This document shows, in pieces, positions 9,301 to 16,011 of a DNA stretch of 23,950 nt (positions are counted from its first letter, which is position 1; the number at the start of each line of letters is the position of its first letter). Under the pieces are notes generated by a model, which had not been told where the DNA came from, did not search any database, and saw nothing but the letters and a program-made list of their open reading frames with translations. Made by a program: the position numbers and the translations under genes. This DNA comes from CALVUJ01 sp045119835 (GTDB lineage: Bacteria > Bacillota_I > Bacilli_A > RFN20 > DUOF01). Where the stretch lies: NCBI GenBank assembly GCA_045119835.1, contig JBGVED010000093.1, positions 1 to 23,950 of the forward strand. The letters run 5' to 3'.

Positions 9301-9844
9301 TTTTATAATAACCCAATTTCTTTAAAAAATGCTTCTTTTCAAACTCTAAATACCCTTCAAAATCTCTAACAAAATCCAAACAATGATAATCATAAACATT
9401 TTTAGTGTCATTAATAATACTTCTTACAACCTTCATATCACTAGTTGCTTTTTTATAATCATTTTTTATTCTAACCTCAAAATTGAATTCGTTCTCATAT
9501 CCTTTTATTTTTTCACTATCATTAATATAAATATCCTTTACTAAATAATAACTTTGATTATCTTTTGTAATAATAAAATCGCCAACAAATTGATATTTTT
9601 GGCCTTTAGGTCTTATGAAAAAGTTTTTATAATAGTCAAAATTAATATCTTTTAATAATCTTCTTTCCATGCTAGAACATGCTACAAAAAAAGTATTTTC
9701 CAAAACAACCATTTCTCTAACAAAATGACCTAAATCTATATTAATAAAATCTAAATATTTATAAAAAGAAGCCCCTGCTAATCTTTTTTTATATTCATCT
9801 TTATACACTAAACTAAAATCAAAGAAAATACTCACACTTAACAC
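6368..9844 (-). CDS. SF1 DNA/RNA helicase (Upf1/DNA2/NAM7-like) with a long coiled-coil insertion
   Basis: 1158 residues with a complete SF1 motor in the C-terminal two thirds. Visible motifs: Q-motif-like ALDKYQKEAV (400-409), Walker A GPPGTGKT (423-430), motif Ia SSQTHVAIDN (450-459), Walker B IIDEVSKA (829-836), motif III GDHRQLPP (855-862), motif IV NQYRSH (907-912), motif V VSTVDEFQGKEEDII (1055-1069) and motif VI NVALSRAR (1093-1100). These match the Upf1/DNA2 branch (COG1112) and should drive 5'-3' translocation on nucleic acid. Between Ia and II sits a ~320-residue, highly charged segment predicted by eye as coiled coil (about 500-780). The first ~400 residues match no domain I can name. 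The start lies three bases after the upstream DnaJ-like gene and the stop overlaps the next start. Neighbours suggest a multiprotein complex rather than a general repair helicase. Confidence 0.9.
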   Translation of the reverse strand: MLSVSIFFDFSLVYKDEYKKRLAGASFYKYLDFINIDLGHFVREMVVLENTFFVACSSMERRLLKDINFDYYKNFFIRPKGQKYQFVGDFIITKDNQSYYLVKDIYINDSEKIKGYENEFNFEVRIKNDYKKATSDMKVVRSIINDTKNVYDYHCLDFVRDFEGYLEFEKKHFLKKLGYYKTSEFKAIELKEIKRTLNVIKKYEKNIYFDDGNNYIYVDGDLIIEESFNSVIAVEFIVKVNKGEESYNKLQFFVSQDIELANEDDALENGELKNGSNELEFSFKTRRLGSLLKPLEVVEESEKEVSYSFSKFWSDEDLDVYFSFARVNDFIVREFKEKPLLVNILSGDVALYRRGKAALKNLREGNVKNPGIASYLFNISQFESSEDIIKKSDIVFSNNALDKYQKEAVYRAINSNSIFLLQGPPGTGKTQTITEMVYQFNKMGKKVLLSSQTHVAIDNVIERLPDELDVLPIRLINSERKIKSSKSYLPDKLVDNFYEKMKNKYISKEESFLRYGKEVENSFKEYEKIEELVFKYEKLREEIKGLKNSKKSLKLKCNELDNKINVSLSKISDCNKNLLFINEFKRSKYAVGEYNGYILSSVFKGIDIFRNYKIEEYEYFNDYLKYFNIYCKTDVKFESDYKAFINKNISVLDNYYIEIKNSLEIYNKKLEEYKKERSKLSLQVNEINNSLSLKLKGKEKDFDLLDEYFDTYFNNIINLNKKPLSDKECLDVIKSFIEKEKEKFEREESKYNKYKDLYKDVVSYIDSNKNELLEGDKVKYTKYLLNNNANVFSITCNANSKYLEEKNEYLKKLGLGDIELKNIDFDVVIIDEVSKANGVELLIPILYGKSIILVGDHRQLPPLFKYKEKMFSDNLDKEMLSKYESLVENSMFKDLFKSARYNKYMLVNQYRSHEQIMDVVNIFYDDKLKLGNSKEQNEAKNHYLNVSSNSYSLFEENIHTYWFNSHYDVNRNVSYEKKRKRGSIVSTSFYNEEEIYLTKNILNVLDRGYKKLIDEGKIKEACSVGVISLYGDQVSELKKEVGKMKFEALNFNKNKVSTVDEFQGKEEDIIIVNFVRNNPLFEAGEFVKKFERINVALSRARKMLIIVASKPFFTSLKIKMESLDDSSEVSVRRIYREIYDRVVGKIDAPNGYFESGDK

Positions 9845-9847
9845 CTC

Positions 9848-11197
9848 CTATTTAACAACTTTAACTATAACTTTATTACCAAAATCATCAAAAACTACAT
9901 TCTCATTTCTTTTATTCAAAACAACTTTTAGCCCTTCATTATACAAACTAACAGTCTCATAAAAATATTTTTTATAATCTTTTAAATAGACAATCTTATC
10001 CTTTTTATCAACTTTAACACTTACTTTAAAAACTTCATAATCAAAAGGATTAACAATAAAATTAACTTTGTCAAAACTATTTTTATTAATCATAAAGCCA
10101 TAATCATCAACTTCAACAACTTTTTCTTCACTTAACTTCTTTTCAAAAATTAAATTAATTTTACTCTTATTTAACTCCAAAAATTTCCTTCCATCATTAA
10201 TTTCATATTTATTAAGTTTAACTGGATAAGAATATAACTTATCATCTATATTTTTAAAATCATCATTAAAAAACACTCTTAAATACAAATCACCATTTAA
10301 GCCTCCATTTTTTCCTTTTAAACCTTTTTCCTTCAACTTAAAAATTTTAAAATTATTAACATCTTCCAATTCTATATAACTATATTCTTCATGATTAATA
10401 GGCATAAAATAATAACAATTCAAACATTTTTCATTACCTTCCAACTCACTATATTTAATATAAAAAGAAGTTCTATTTTTATCTATTAAAATATTTTTGA
10501 AGACATCTTTACCTTTAATCTCTACTAAATCATTATGTAAACAAATATAAAAATCCCCATTATCTATTCCTTCATTTTCTAACTTAATAGTCTCATAAAC
10601 ATCATTTTTACCTGATTTAACTTTGACACTACCTTTAATAGTCTCTACAACTTTACTTACATCCTTAGCTATGTCCTCTTTACTAAAAAAGATAACTCTC
10701 TTATCATAAACATCATTATTCTTAACATTAAAACATTCTTTATCACTTATTCTAACTTTAATGTACAAATTACCTTTAATACCATTACCTTCCTTACCAA
10801 GACCTATTAAATTCAAAACATCTCCATCTTTTATTTCTTTGTTCAATTTAACTTTTACTATACCTTTTTTTACAACTTTACCTTCCCCTTTACAAAGAGG
10901 ACATACATTTTTAACAACCATTTTTTTTCCATGACAATGATTACAAACAACTTCATTGCCATTAAAAAACAACTTTCCACTACCCAAGCACTTATTACAC
11001 TTGTCATAATAAACATTAAAATTAACACTTTCTACACATTTACACTTTTCTACAACTTTACTTACAACTTCAATCTCTTTTTCTTTTAAAATATCTAAAA
11101 AAGAAAAACTGCACTCATCATAAATATCCAAATTATTTTTTACAACAAAATTATTTTCCTTATTATAACTTTTTACAAACAAATTATCTTTCATCAT
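9848..11197 (-). CDS. J-less DnaJ-like protein: cysteine-rich domain with repeated C-terminal-type domains
   Basis: 449 residues. There is no J domain; the protein begins directly with a DnaJ CTD-I-like strand region (ECSFSFLDILKEKEIEVV). A cysteine-rich insert follows with eight Cys: C52/C54 (CXC instead of CXXC), C67/C70 (CNKCLGSG), C85/C88 (CNHCHGKK) and C99/C102 (CPLCKGEG). CTD-I resumes with DGDVLNLIGLGKEGNGIKGN, equivalent to the DnaJ 'dGq..rl.G.Ge....G..GDL' strand. CTD-II-like sequence comes next (FFSKEDIAKDVSKVVETIKG). A further unit near residues 280-330 repeats the pattern (LKEKGLKGKNGGLNGDLYLR). So the protein looks like an extended substrate-binding arm without the Hsp70-activating module. 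Its ATG overlaps the TGA of the CoaE-like gene (ATGA). With the degenerate J-like protein encoded further down, the unit carries two DnaJ-derived proteins, neither with an intact HPD. Confidence 0.8.
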   Translation of the reverse strand: MMKDNLFVKSYNKENNFVVKNNLDIYDECSFSFLDILKEKEIEVVSKVVEKCKCVESVNFNVYYDKCNKCLGSGKLFFNGNEVVCNHCHGKKMVVKNVCPLCKGEGKVVKKGIVKVKLNKEIKDGDVLNLIGLGKEGNGIKGNLYIKVRISDKECFNVKNNDVYDKRVIFFSKEDIAKDVSKVVETIKGSVKVKSGKNDVYETIKLENEGIDNGDFYICLHNDLVEIKGKDVFKNILIDKNRTSFYIKYSELEGNEKCLNCYYFMPINHEEYSYIELEDVNNFKIFKLKEKGLKGKNGGLNGDLYLRVFFNDDFKNIDDKLYSYPVKLNKYEINDGRKFLELNKSKINLIFEKKLSEEKVVEVDDYGFMINKNSFDKVNFIVNPFDYEVFKVSVKVDKKDKIVYLKDYKKYFYETVSLYNEGLKVVLNKRNENVVFDDFGNKVIVKVVK

Positions 11198-11760
11198 TTT
11201 AATTCACCCATTATTTCTTTAACTAAATCATCACTAATATTATTTCCATCCAACACAAAATCCATTTCTTCCTTATTATAACTATCCTTCATTCCTTCTC
11301 TTAAATCAAAATAGCTATCACTAATATTGTCTCTTTTTACAACTCTTTCTTTTCTAGTTTCATAGTTTGTCTCTATTAATATCTTATAATCTAATTTTTT
11401 CCAATATTTAGTCTTATCTAATATTATCCAATCTAAAACTATTATCTTATCTTTATTTTCACTAATTATGCGATCAATAATTGCATTTTCTATATCCTCT
11501 GTATATTTATAATATTCTTCATATTTTTTTATATCACTAAAAACTATATTGCCAACCTTTTTTCTATCCAATACCCCATCTACTACAACAGAAGTATCGC
11601 CAACTATTTTAACAATATTATTCACTACTTCCTCGTCTTTTAAAATCTCATGCCCTATTTTATCTATATCTATATGAATTATTGAACTATCAAAAGACAT
11701 CATCCTTCTTACCAAAGATGATTTACCTGCTCCTGATTTACCTACAATTCCAACAAGCAT
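11194..11760 (-). CDS. coaE: Dephospho-CoA kinase-like P-loop kinase
   Basis: 188 residues of the CoaE type. Dephospho-CoA kinase phosphorylates the ribose 3'-hydroxyl of dephospho-CoA with ATP, the last step of CoA synthesis. Seen here: P-loop GKSGAGKSS (residues 7-15), the IDIDKIGHEIL segment (30-40) matching the CoaE 'D.D.i....' block, LDRKKVGNIVFSD, the VLDWIIL core strand and the lid-region arginines of KERVVKRDNIS. Length is slightly under the usual ~200. The end (DFVLDGN) diverges from the common AD.vIdN. It starts right after a terminator, with GGAGTG as the binding site and TATAAT just upstream, making it the first gene of the seven-gene unit. CoaE usually sits near polA, mutM or nrdR; none is here. 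It may be the sole housekeeping enzyme or a repurposed kinase; I favour CoaE by motif. Confidence 0.75.
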   Translation of the reverse strand: MLVGIVGKSGAGKSSLVRRMMSFDSSIIHIDIDKIGHEILKDEEVVNNIVKIVGDTSVVVDGVLDRKKVGNIVFSDIKKYEEYYKYTEDIENAIIDRIISENKDKIIVLDWIILDKTKYWKKLDYKILIETNYETRKERVVKRDNISDSYFDLREGMKDSYNKEEMDFVLDGNNISDDLVKEIMGELK

Positions 11761-11777
11761 AATATCACTCCAAATTT

Positions 11778-11783
11778 ATTATA
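11778..11783 (-). promoter_or_regulatory. -10 element before the seven-gene unit
   Basis: Minus strand TATAAT in AATAGTATAATAAATTTGGAG, directly downstream of the terminator. The ribosome site GGAGTG (11771-11766) would be at or just after the transcript start, giving a very short leader. No good -35 is visible because the upstream bases are the terminator stem. Confidence 0.4.
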
Positions 11784-11787
11784 CTAT

Positions 11788-11818
11788 TTAAAATAAAAAG
11801 AAGGAATAATTCCTTCTT
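11788..11818 (-). terminator. Rho-independent terminator after the GNAT gene
   Basis: Minus strand: AAGAAGGAA, loop TTA, TTCCTTCTT, then TTTATTTT. Nine base pairs with modest GC. It lies about 20 bases after the GNAT stop and ends the accessory cassette. Confidence 0.65.
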
Positions 11819-11839
11819 AAACATTATAAATATCACAAG

Positions 11840-12307
11840 TTATTTGAATTTTTTATTCTTATTATTAACTCTTAAATCCATAACATAACTGTCACTTCTC
11901 TTTAATCTTGGATTATTATATCTTTTAAACCCTATGCTATTAAATAAATTGTTTGAAGCCTTATTATCTCTACTAACATCGGCTGTAACATAATCATATT
12001 TATTAAAATTTTCAATTACATATCCAAGAAGTCTTTTTGCAATTCCCTTCCTTAAAAATTTATTAGAAACCGCTAACTGCGATATATATATATCACCTTT
12101 TAAAAGATAATCCTCTTTTAAAGCAACAAATCCCACTATTTCTCCTCTAAAATAAGCACATAATAAATATTTGCTTTTAGCAACTAAATCTTTTCTTCTT
12201 AATGTTCCCCCATTATCAACATGATGCATAGAAACTATATTTTCACAACCATTTACAATATCTTCAAAATATTGTGTATTATCATAAAATCCAAAATCTA
12301 TATCCAT
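11840..12307 (-). CDS. GNAT family N-acetyltransferase
   Basis: 155 residues with a standard GNAT layout. The central strand AYFRGEIVGFVALKEDYLLK is followed by IYISQLAVSNKF (strand 4). The acetyl-CoA pyrophosphate loop is RKGIAKRL (about 86-93). Motif B is TADVSRDNKASNNLFNSIGF, the usual terminal block with Asn and the 'GF' turn. It transfers an acyl group from acyl-CoA to an amine of unknown substrate; small molecules or protein N-termini are typical in this family. The gene follows the ADP-ribosylglycohydrolase by about 23 bases and is the last gene before a stem-loop terminator, so it closes the accessory cassette. The binding site (TTTAGG) is weak but correctly spaced. The C-terminus has a Lys/Asn-rich tail. 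Confidence 0.85.
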   Translation of the reverse strand: MDIDFGFYDNTQYFEDIVNGCENIVSMHHVDNGGTLRRKDLVAKSKYLLCAYFRGEIVGFVALKEDYLLKGDIYISQLAVSNKFLRKGIAKRLLGYVIENFNKYDYVTADVSRDNKASNNLFNSIGFKRYNNPRLKRSDSYVMDLRVNNKNKKFK

Positions 12308-12330
12308 AAAATTACCTAAATATATATTTT

Positions 12331-13155
12331 TTATCTACTCAATTTAGTTGGCTTTTCTATTATATTATTGATAGACTTTTCCGCCTCTAAAACTTTTTTA
12401 TTTAAATAAGAATCCAAATATGATAAAGCCTTTGTTTTCATTTTATTACTAACGCCATAATAAGCTTCTGCAACAGAACCTGTAATAGCACACAAAGTGT
12501 CACTATCGCCTCCAATTGATATACCAATTCTAATTGCATCTTCAAAATCTTCACTTTCAAAAAAACAATACAATGCTTGAGGAACAGTATCTTGACAAAT
12601 TTCATTAAATTCATAATTTTTTCTCAAATCTTCATAATTAAAATTCAATTTATAATAATTGTCCTCTATATATTTTTTTATTTCCTTTTTATCACATTTA
12701 TTTAAAGCCATATAAACAGCAACCGCTGTAGCCTCTGCTCCTTTTATACCTTCTGGATGATTATGAGTTACCTCTGTCACCTTCCTAGACAAATCTTTAA
12801 CTTCTTCAATAGAATTTGCAAAATAAGCAACAGGACTCACCCTCATAGCACTTCCATTGCCAAAAGAATTGTATGGTTTAGGATTTCTCTCTTTTAACCA
12901 AGAAGAAAATCTTCCTCCATAACTGCAATAGGGATACTTGCGTCCATAAAATTGCATTTGTTTAACAGTTTCATTACTTAGGTTTTCATAATTATTTTCT
13001 TTTGTGTTTTTTAAAGCTTCGTAAACCGCTACACTCATAACAGTATCATCAGTAAAAAACATATCGTTATCAAAAAATTTAAACTCTTTAGTTCTAATAT
13101 TATCAAACTCATACTTTGATCCCACAATATCACCTATTACCGCACCAAACAACAT
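12331..13155 (-). CDS. ADP-ribosylglycohydrolase (DraG/ARH family)
   Basis: 274 residues. The family removes ADP-ribose from proteins or nucleic acids, using a two-metal Mg site. Visible hallmarks: GAVIGDIVGSKYEF at the N-terminus, FFTDDTVMSV (about 33-42, metal-binding Asp pair), FGNGSAMRVSPV (about 98-109), THNHPEGIKGAEATA and the C-terminal GGDSDTLCAITGSVAEAYYG carrying the second metal-binding D-x-D. Length and motif order fit a complete, probably active enzyme. It has a GGGGGGA site upstream of ATG. It lies 19 bases after the second repeat protein gene and before the GNAT gene, apparently in one transcript. In other bacteria such enzymes are paired with ADP-ribosyltransferases as regulators or immunity factors, which prompts the question of whether the large unknown protein upstream is a transferase. 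That pairing is inference. Confidence 0.9.
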   Translation of the reverse strand: MLFGAVIGDIVGSKYEFDNIRTKEFKFFDNDMFFTDDTVMSVAVYEALKNTKENNYENLSNETVKQMQFYGRKYPYCSYGGRFSSWLKERNPKPYNSFGNGSAMRVSPVAYFANSIEEVKDLSRKVTEVTHNHPEGIKGAEATAVAVYMALNKCDKKEIKKYIEDNYYKLNFNYEDLRKNYEFNEICQDTVPQALYCFFESEDFEDAIRIGISIGGDSDTLCAITGSVAEAYYGVSNKMKTKALSYLDSYLNKKVLEAEKSINNIIEKPTKLSR

Positions 13156-13174
13156 AAATATCCCCCCATTTATC

Positions 13175-13927
13175 TTAAAATTTTTTCTTTTCAGTATTTA
13201 CTATCAAATAATTAATATAATCAACAATTTGTGTTTTGTCATTTCTATCCGTCAACATCATCTTATCACAATATTCTTTTAATTCCTTAAATGTTAGCTT
13301 ATCATAATTAACAGATAAATAATGCTCTAATGTTTCAAGACTTACCTCTTCCAATGACAATTGAGATAATTTAATCATATCTCTTTTTACCTCATATCGA
13401 CATTTAGAATAATAATTAGGATTAGCCTTTACAAAATAACATTGTATTAAGTTAGAACATCTACATAACAACCCATCATTTTCCCTCACGCATTCAATTT
13501 GCACTTCATTTGAAGCAAACTCTAAAAAGAATTCGTTTGAATCAATCAACCTTCTTTGAAGAATTGGATTTAAACAAGCTAATTTAACAGGATTTTGTGT
13601 AGCAAACTTAAGCTGAATTTCTTCGCTTGCATATTTAACATTTTGATTATTTTTATTAATTATATCTATTTGTAACTCTTCACTCAAATAGCAAAAATTA
13701 TCATTATTAACTAATTCAAGTTGCGTTTCAACCGATAAAAATTTTATTAAATATTTATTTTCATCACATATATCTTTTATTTTTTCTATATTAAACTTCT
13801 CCAAAATTTTAACAAGTTCTAATATTATAAATTCATTTTTCTTTATCTCAATAGGAAAAGCTTCCCAATCATTCAACGAGAATCCTTTTTTTATAATTGA
13901 AAATATTTTTGAATCAAAATTCTTCAT
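13175..13927 (-). CDS. Helical-repeat protein, paralogue B
   Basis: 250 residues from the preferred ATG at 13927-13925; a GTG six codons earlier keeps frame but has a poor binding site, while GGGGGA lies before this ATG. The centre holds about six tandem ~19-residue units with consensus [LAC]S.E.Q.........N followed by an aromatic or Cys, for example ASEEIQLKFATQNPVKLAC and ASNEVQIECVRENDGLLCR. This pattern suggests an alpha-solenoid, somewhat like DUF4116-type repeats. It aligns without gaps over its full length to the protein at 16012-16764 and is about half identical by eye. It lies 58 bases after the large unknown gene and 19 bases before the glycohydrolase gene. No catalytic motif is apparent. 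A binding or scaffold role is inferred. Confidence 0.7.
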   Translation of the reverse strand: MKNFDSKIFSIIKKGFSLNDWEAFPIEIKKNEFIILELVKILEKFNIEKIKDICDENKYLIKFLSVETQLELVNNDNFCYLSEELQIDIINKNNQNVKYASEEIQLKFATQNPVKLACLNPILQRRLIDSNEFFLEFASNEVQIECVRENDGLLCRCSNLIQCYFVKANPNYYSKCRYEVKRDMIKLSQLSLEEVSLETLEHYLSVNYDKLTFKELKEYCDKMMLTDRNDKTQIVDYINYLIVNTEKKKF

Positions 13928-13985
13928 ATCATCACAATCCCCCACAACATTTTAGCACTAATAATAAAATTATTAAACCTAAAAA

Positions 13986-15983
13986 TCATTTGCTAACTCC
14001 AACTGTTTTTTTATCAACTTGATCAGCCACTTTAATACTTTGAATATCTTGTTGTTCATTTTGCTCAGACTTATTTTCTTTATGAGAAAAATATTCACTA
14101 TTTTTAGTAATTAACCCTCTTGCTTTTTGATCTTGAATTTCTTCATATCTTTTCTTATTTACAACCACTATTGGCATCTTCCATCCTTGAGGTTTTAAAC
14201 CGTTTTCAACACAATATTTTGTAAATTCTTCTGCAACACAAGCTTGAAAAGGAGTGATTTCATCACTACACAAAATAGCGCTAGGTATCAATTTTCCTGC
14301 CATTCTTACATCCCCATTATAGTCATATCTACTAATGCCAACTTCATTAAATGCATTATCTCCTGTTTTTTTCAAAAACTCGTCCGACCTCATAAATTTT
14401 GTTGTCTCATTAGAATAAACATCACTCAATCTAGATTCAGCGGGTGTCCAAATATCTCCCGGACCCATCGCATAAATATTAGCGTCTTCAAATAAATAAC
14501 TTACACGTTCTCCGCCATTCCAATAATTAGCATTAAACTCTAAATTAGATAATCGATCTTGATTCGCATATGAACAAGAAATATGAGATGTTCCATTTTC
14601 AAATTCGAACCAGGATTCAACAAAATTATCACCAACACTAATATTTGATAACCCTTTATGAAAAATTGTTGTCGACAAAAAAGAAAAATCCGCCCCATCA
14701 AGTCTATAAACAGGAGAAGAAACAGCTTTCCCATATGTAGTCATCGGATTTTTATCAATTGAAATCCCTTTTTCTCCATTTTTTATTCTTTGATTCATAT
14801 CCTCCACTCTAGATAAAGTAGAAAGCATATTTCGTTCAAAAACTCTAGGAACTTTTGATAAAATTACAGAACCTATTTTACTACACTCATAATTACCTTT
14901 CTTCTCATATTTTTCAGCCAAAGATAATATTTGATTAAATGAGTTTTCATCGCTTCTTTTTGAAAGTTTGTAAATTTGAAACATTTCTGTTAACATTTCT
15001 TTTTCTTCAGAAGAAAAAATCCCCTCTAACATTTCTGGATGGTTTAAAATATCCTCAATATCATAGTATCTTTGCATATTACCTGGATCTCTTTGAGACA
15101 CACAAAAATTACTACTTGAAACATGTAACTGACTAATACCAAAAAAATTTTCGAAAACAGATTGCGCCAATTCATCGCAAGCACAAAAACCATATGTACT
15201 TTTACTTTTTAAAACAGCTTTATCAACTTGATATTTACTATCTTTATTTTTATAAAATGCGCGAACACCTTCTATATCTCTTACATTCTTTTCATTTGAT
15301 TGACTTTTGAAAACCTCAACAAGTGCACTTATTTCTTGATTTGTTAATTTCACTTTACTTTCTCTAATGTTTTCAACTAAATCTCTATGTGAAACCCACC
15401 CTCTTACCATAGTTTCAAAATCCACTTGAGAATCACCAATATGTTTGTTATAAAAGTCATAATAATATTTAAAATCATCCATTTTTTTACTATTTGTTAA
15501 AACGTCTTTTATAACCATCAAAGATTGAGGTGTTAAATCATTATTCAATATTCTATTAACAAAACCTACCCCAAAATTATCAAATATCTTTTGATGCAAA
15601 ACATGAATCTCGACAACATTAAAAATATTAATGTTTTTTCTCTCGCATAAAGTTTTATATGCTGATTTTCCGAAATAATCCTTTATAATTCCTAAAAACA
15701 TTTTATGAGATGCGCTATTCAATTGCTGTTGGGTCATGATATTGTATCCACTTATTTTTCGTTTTCCCTCATCATAACTAAAAATCCCCTTACGCACGTC
15801 TTTATTAATTTCATCAACCAACTTAATTAAAGTCTTTTGTGGAACAACATCTATAACTGACTTGTCAAAAAAACAACCCAAAAAAGAACGTACATTTTTA
15901 TCTTTGACCATAGACAAATAATCAGGGGTACGCGAAAATATTTCAGATTTGTTTAAAAAATCAAACCAATTTTTAACACCCAT
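13986..15983 (-). CDS. Large uncharacterised protein with a possible transferase-like C-terminal domain
   Basis: 665 residues from the ATG at 15983 (an in-frame GTG three codons upstream leaves only two bases after AGGGG and is disfavoured). There is no signal peptide or membrane helix, so it is probably cytosolic. Residues 1-400 are mostly helical and unrecognised. Residues about 425-610 form a separate beta-rich part: SPVYRLDGADFSFLSTT, SHISCSYANQ, IYAMGPGDIW, FNEVGISRYD, IPSAILCSDE and MPIVVVNKKR. This block resembles, from memory, a conserved domain of unknown function in gut Firmicutes. The order Arg (427), Ser (469-471), Glu (547) is compatible with an R-S-E ADP-ribosyltransferase layout but is not proof. 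The tail is Gln/Lys-rich and probably disordered. It is flanked by two paralogous repeat proteins and followed by an ADP-ribosylglycohydrolase. Confidence 0.6.
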   Translation of the reverse strand: MGVKNWFDFLNKSEIFSRTPDYLSMVKDKNVRSFLGCFFDKSVIDVVPQKTLIKLVDEINKDVRKGIFSYDEGKRKISGYNIMTQQQLNSASHKMFLGIIKDYFGKSAYKTLCERKNINIFNVVEIHVLHQKIFDNFGVGFVNRILNNDLTPQSLMVIKDVLTNSKKMDDFKYYYDFYNKHIGDSQVDFETMVRGWVSHRDLVENIRESKVKLTNQEISALVEVFKSQSNEKNVRDIEGVRAFYKNKDSKYQVDKAVLKSKSTYGFCACDELAQSVFENFFGISQLHVSSSNFCVSQRDPGNMQRYYDIEDILNHPEMLEGIFSSEEKEMLTEMFQIYKLSKRSDENSFNQILSLAEKYEKKGNYECSKIGSVILSKVPRVFERNMLSTLSRVEDMNQRIKNGEKGISIDKNPMTTYGKAVSSPVYRLDGADFSFLSTTIFHKGLSNISVGDNFVESWFEFENGTSHISCSYANQDRLSNLEFNANYWNGGERVSYLFEDANIYAMGPGDIWTPAESRLSDVYSNETTKFMRSDEFLKKTGDNAFNEVGISRYDYNGDVRMAGKLIPSAILCSDEITPFQACVAEEFTKYCVENGLKPQGWKMPIVVVNKKRYEEIQDQKARGLITKNSEYFSHKENKSEQNEQQDIQSIKVADQVDKKTVGVSK

Positions 15984-16011
15984 TCTAATCACATCCCCTC
16001 GCTATTATTTT

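Noticed and set aside
11194..11197. Possible use of genetic code 4 (TGA as Trp), suggested by AT richness
   Set aside because: The CoaE-like gene ends in TGA at a natural domain end overlapping the next start, and Trp codons seen are TGG.
13928..13945. Upstream GTG start for repeat paralogue B
   Set aside because: The extension has a poor ribosome site, and the paralogue aligns from the ATG at 13927.
14540..14734. Minus-strand 64-aa frame inside the large unknown gene
   Set aside because: Out-of-frame shadow of the 665-aa gene with no start signal.
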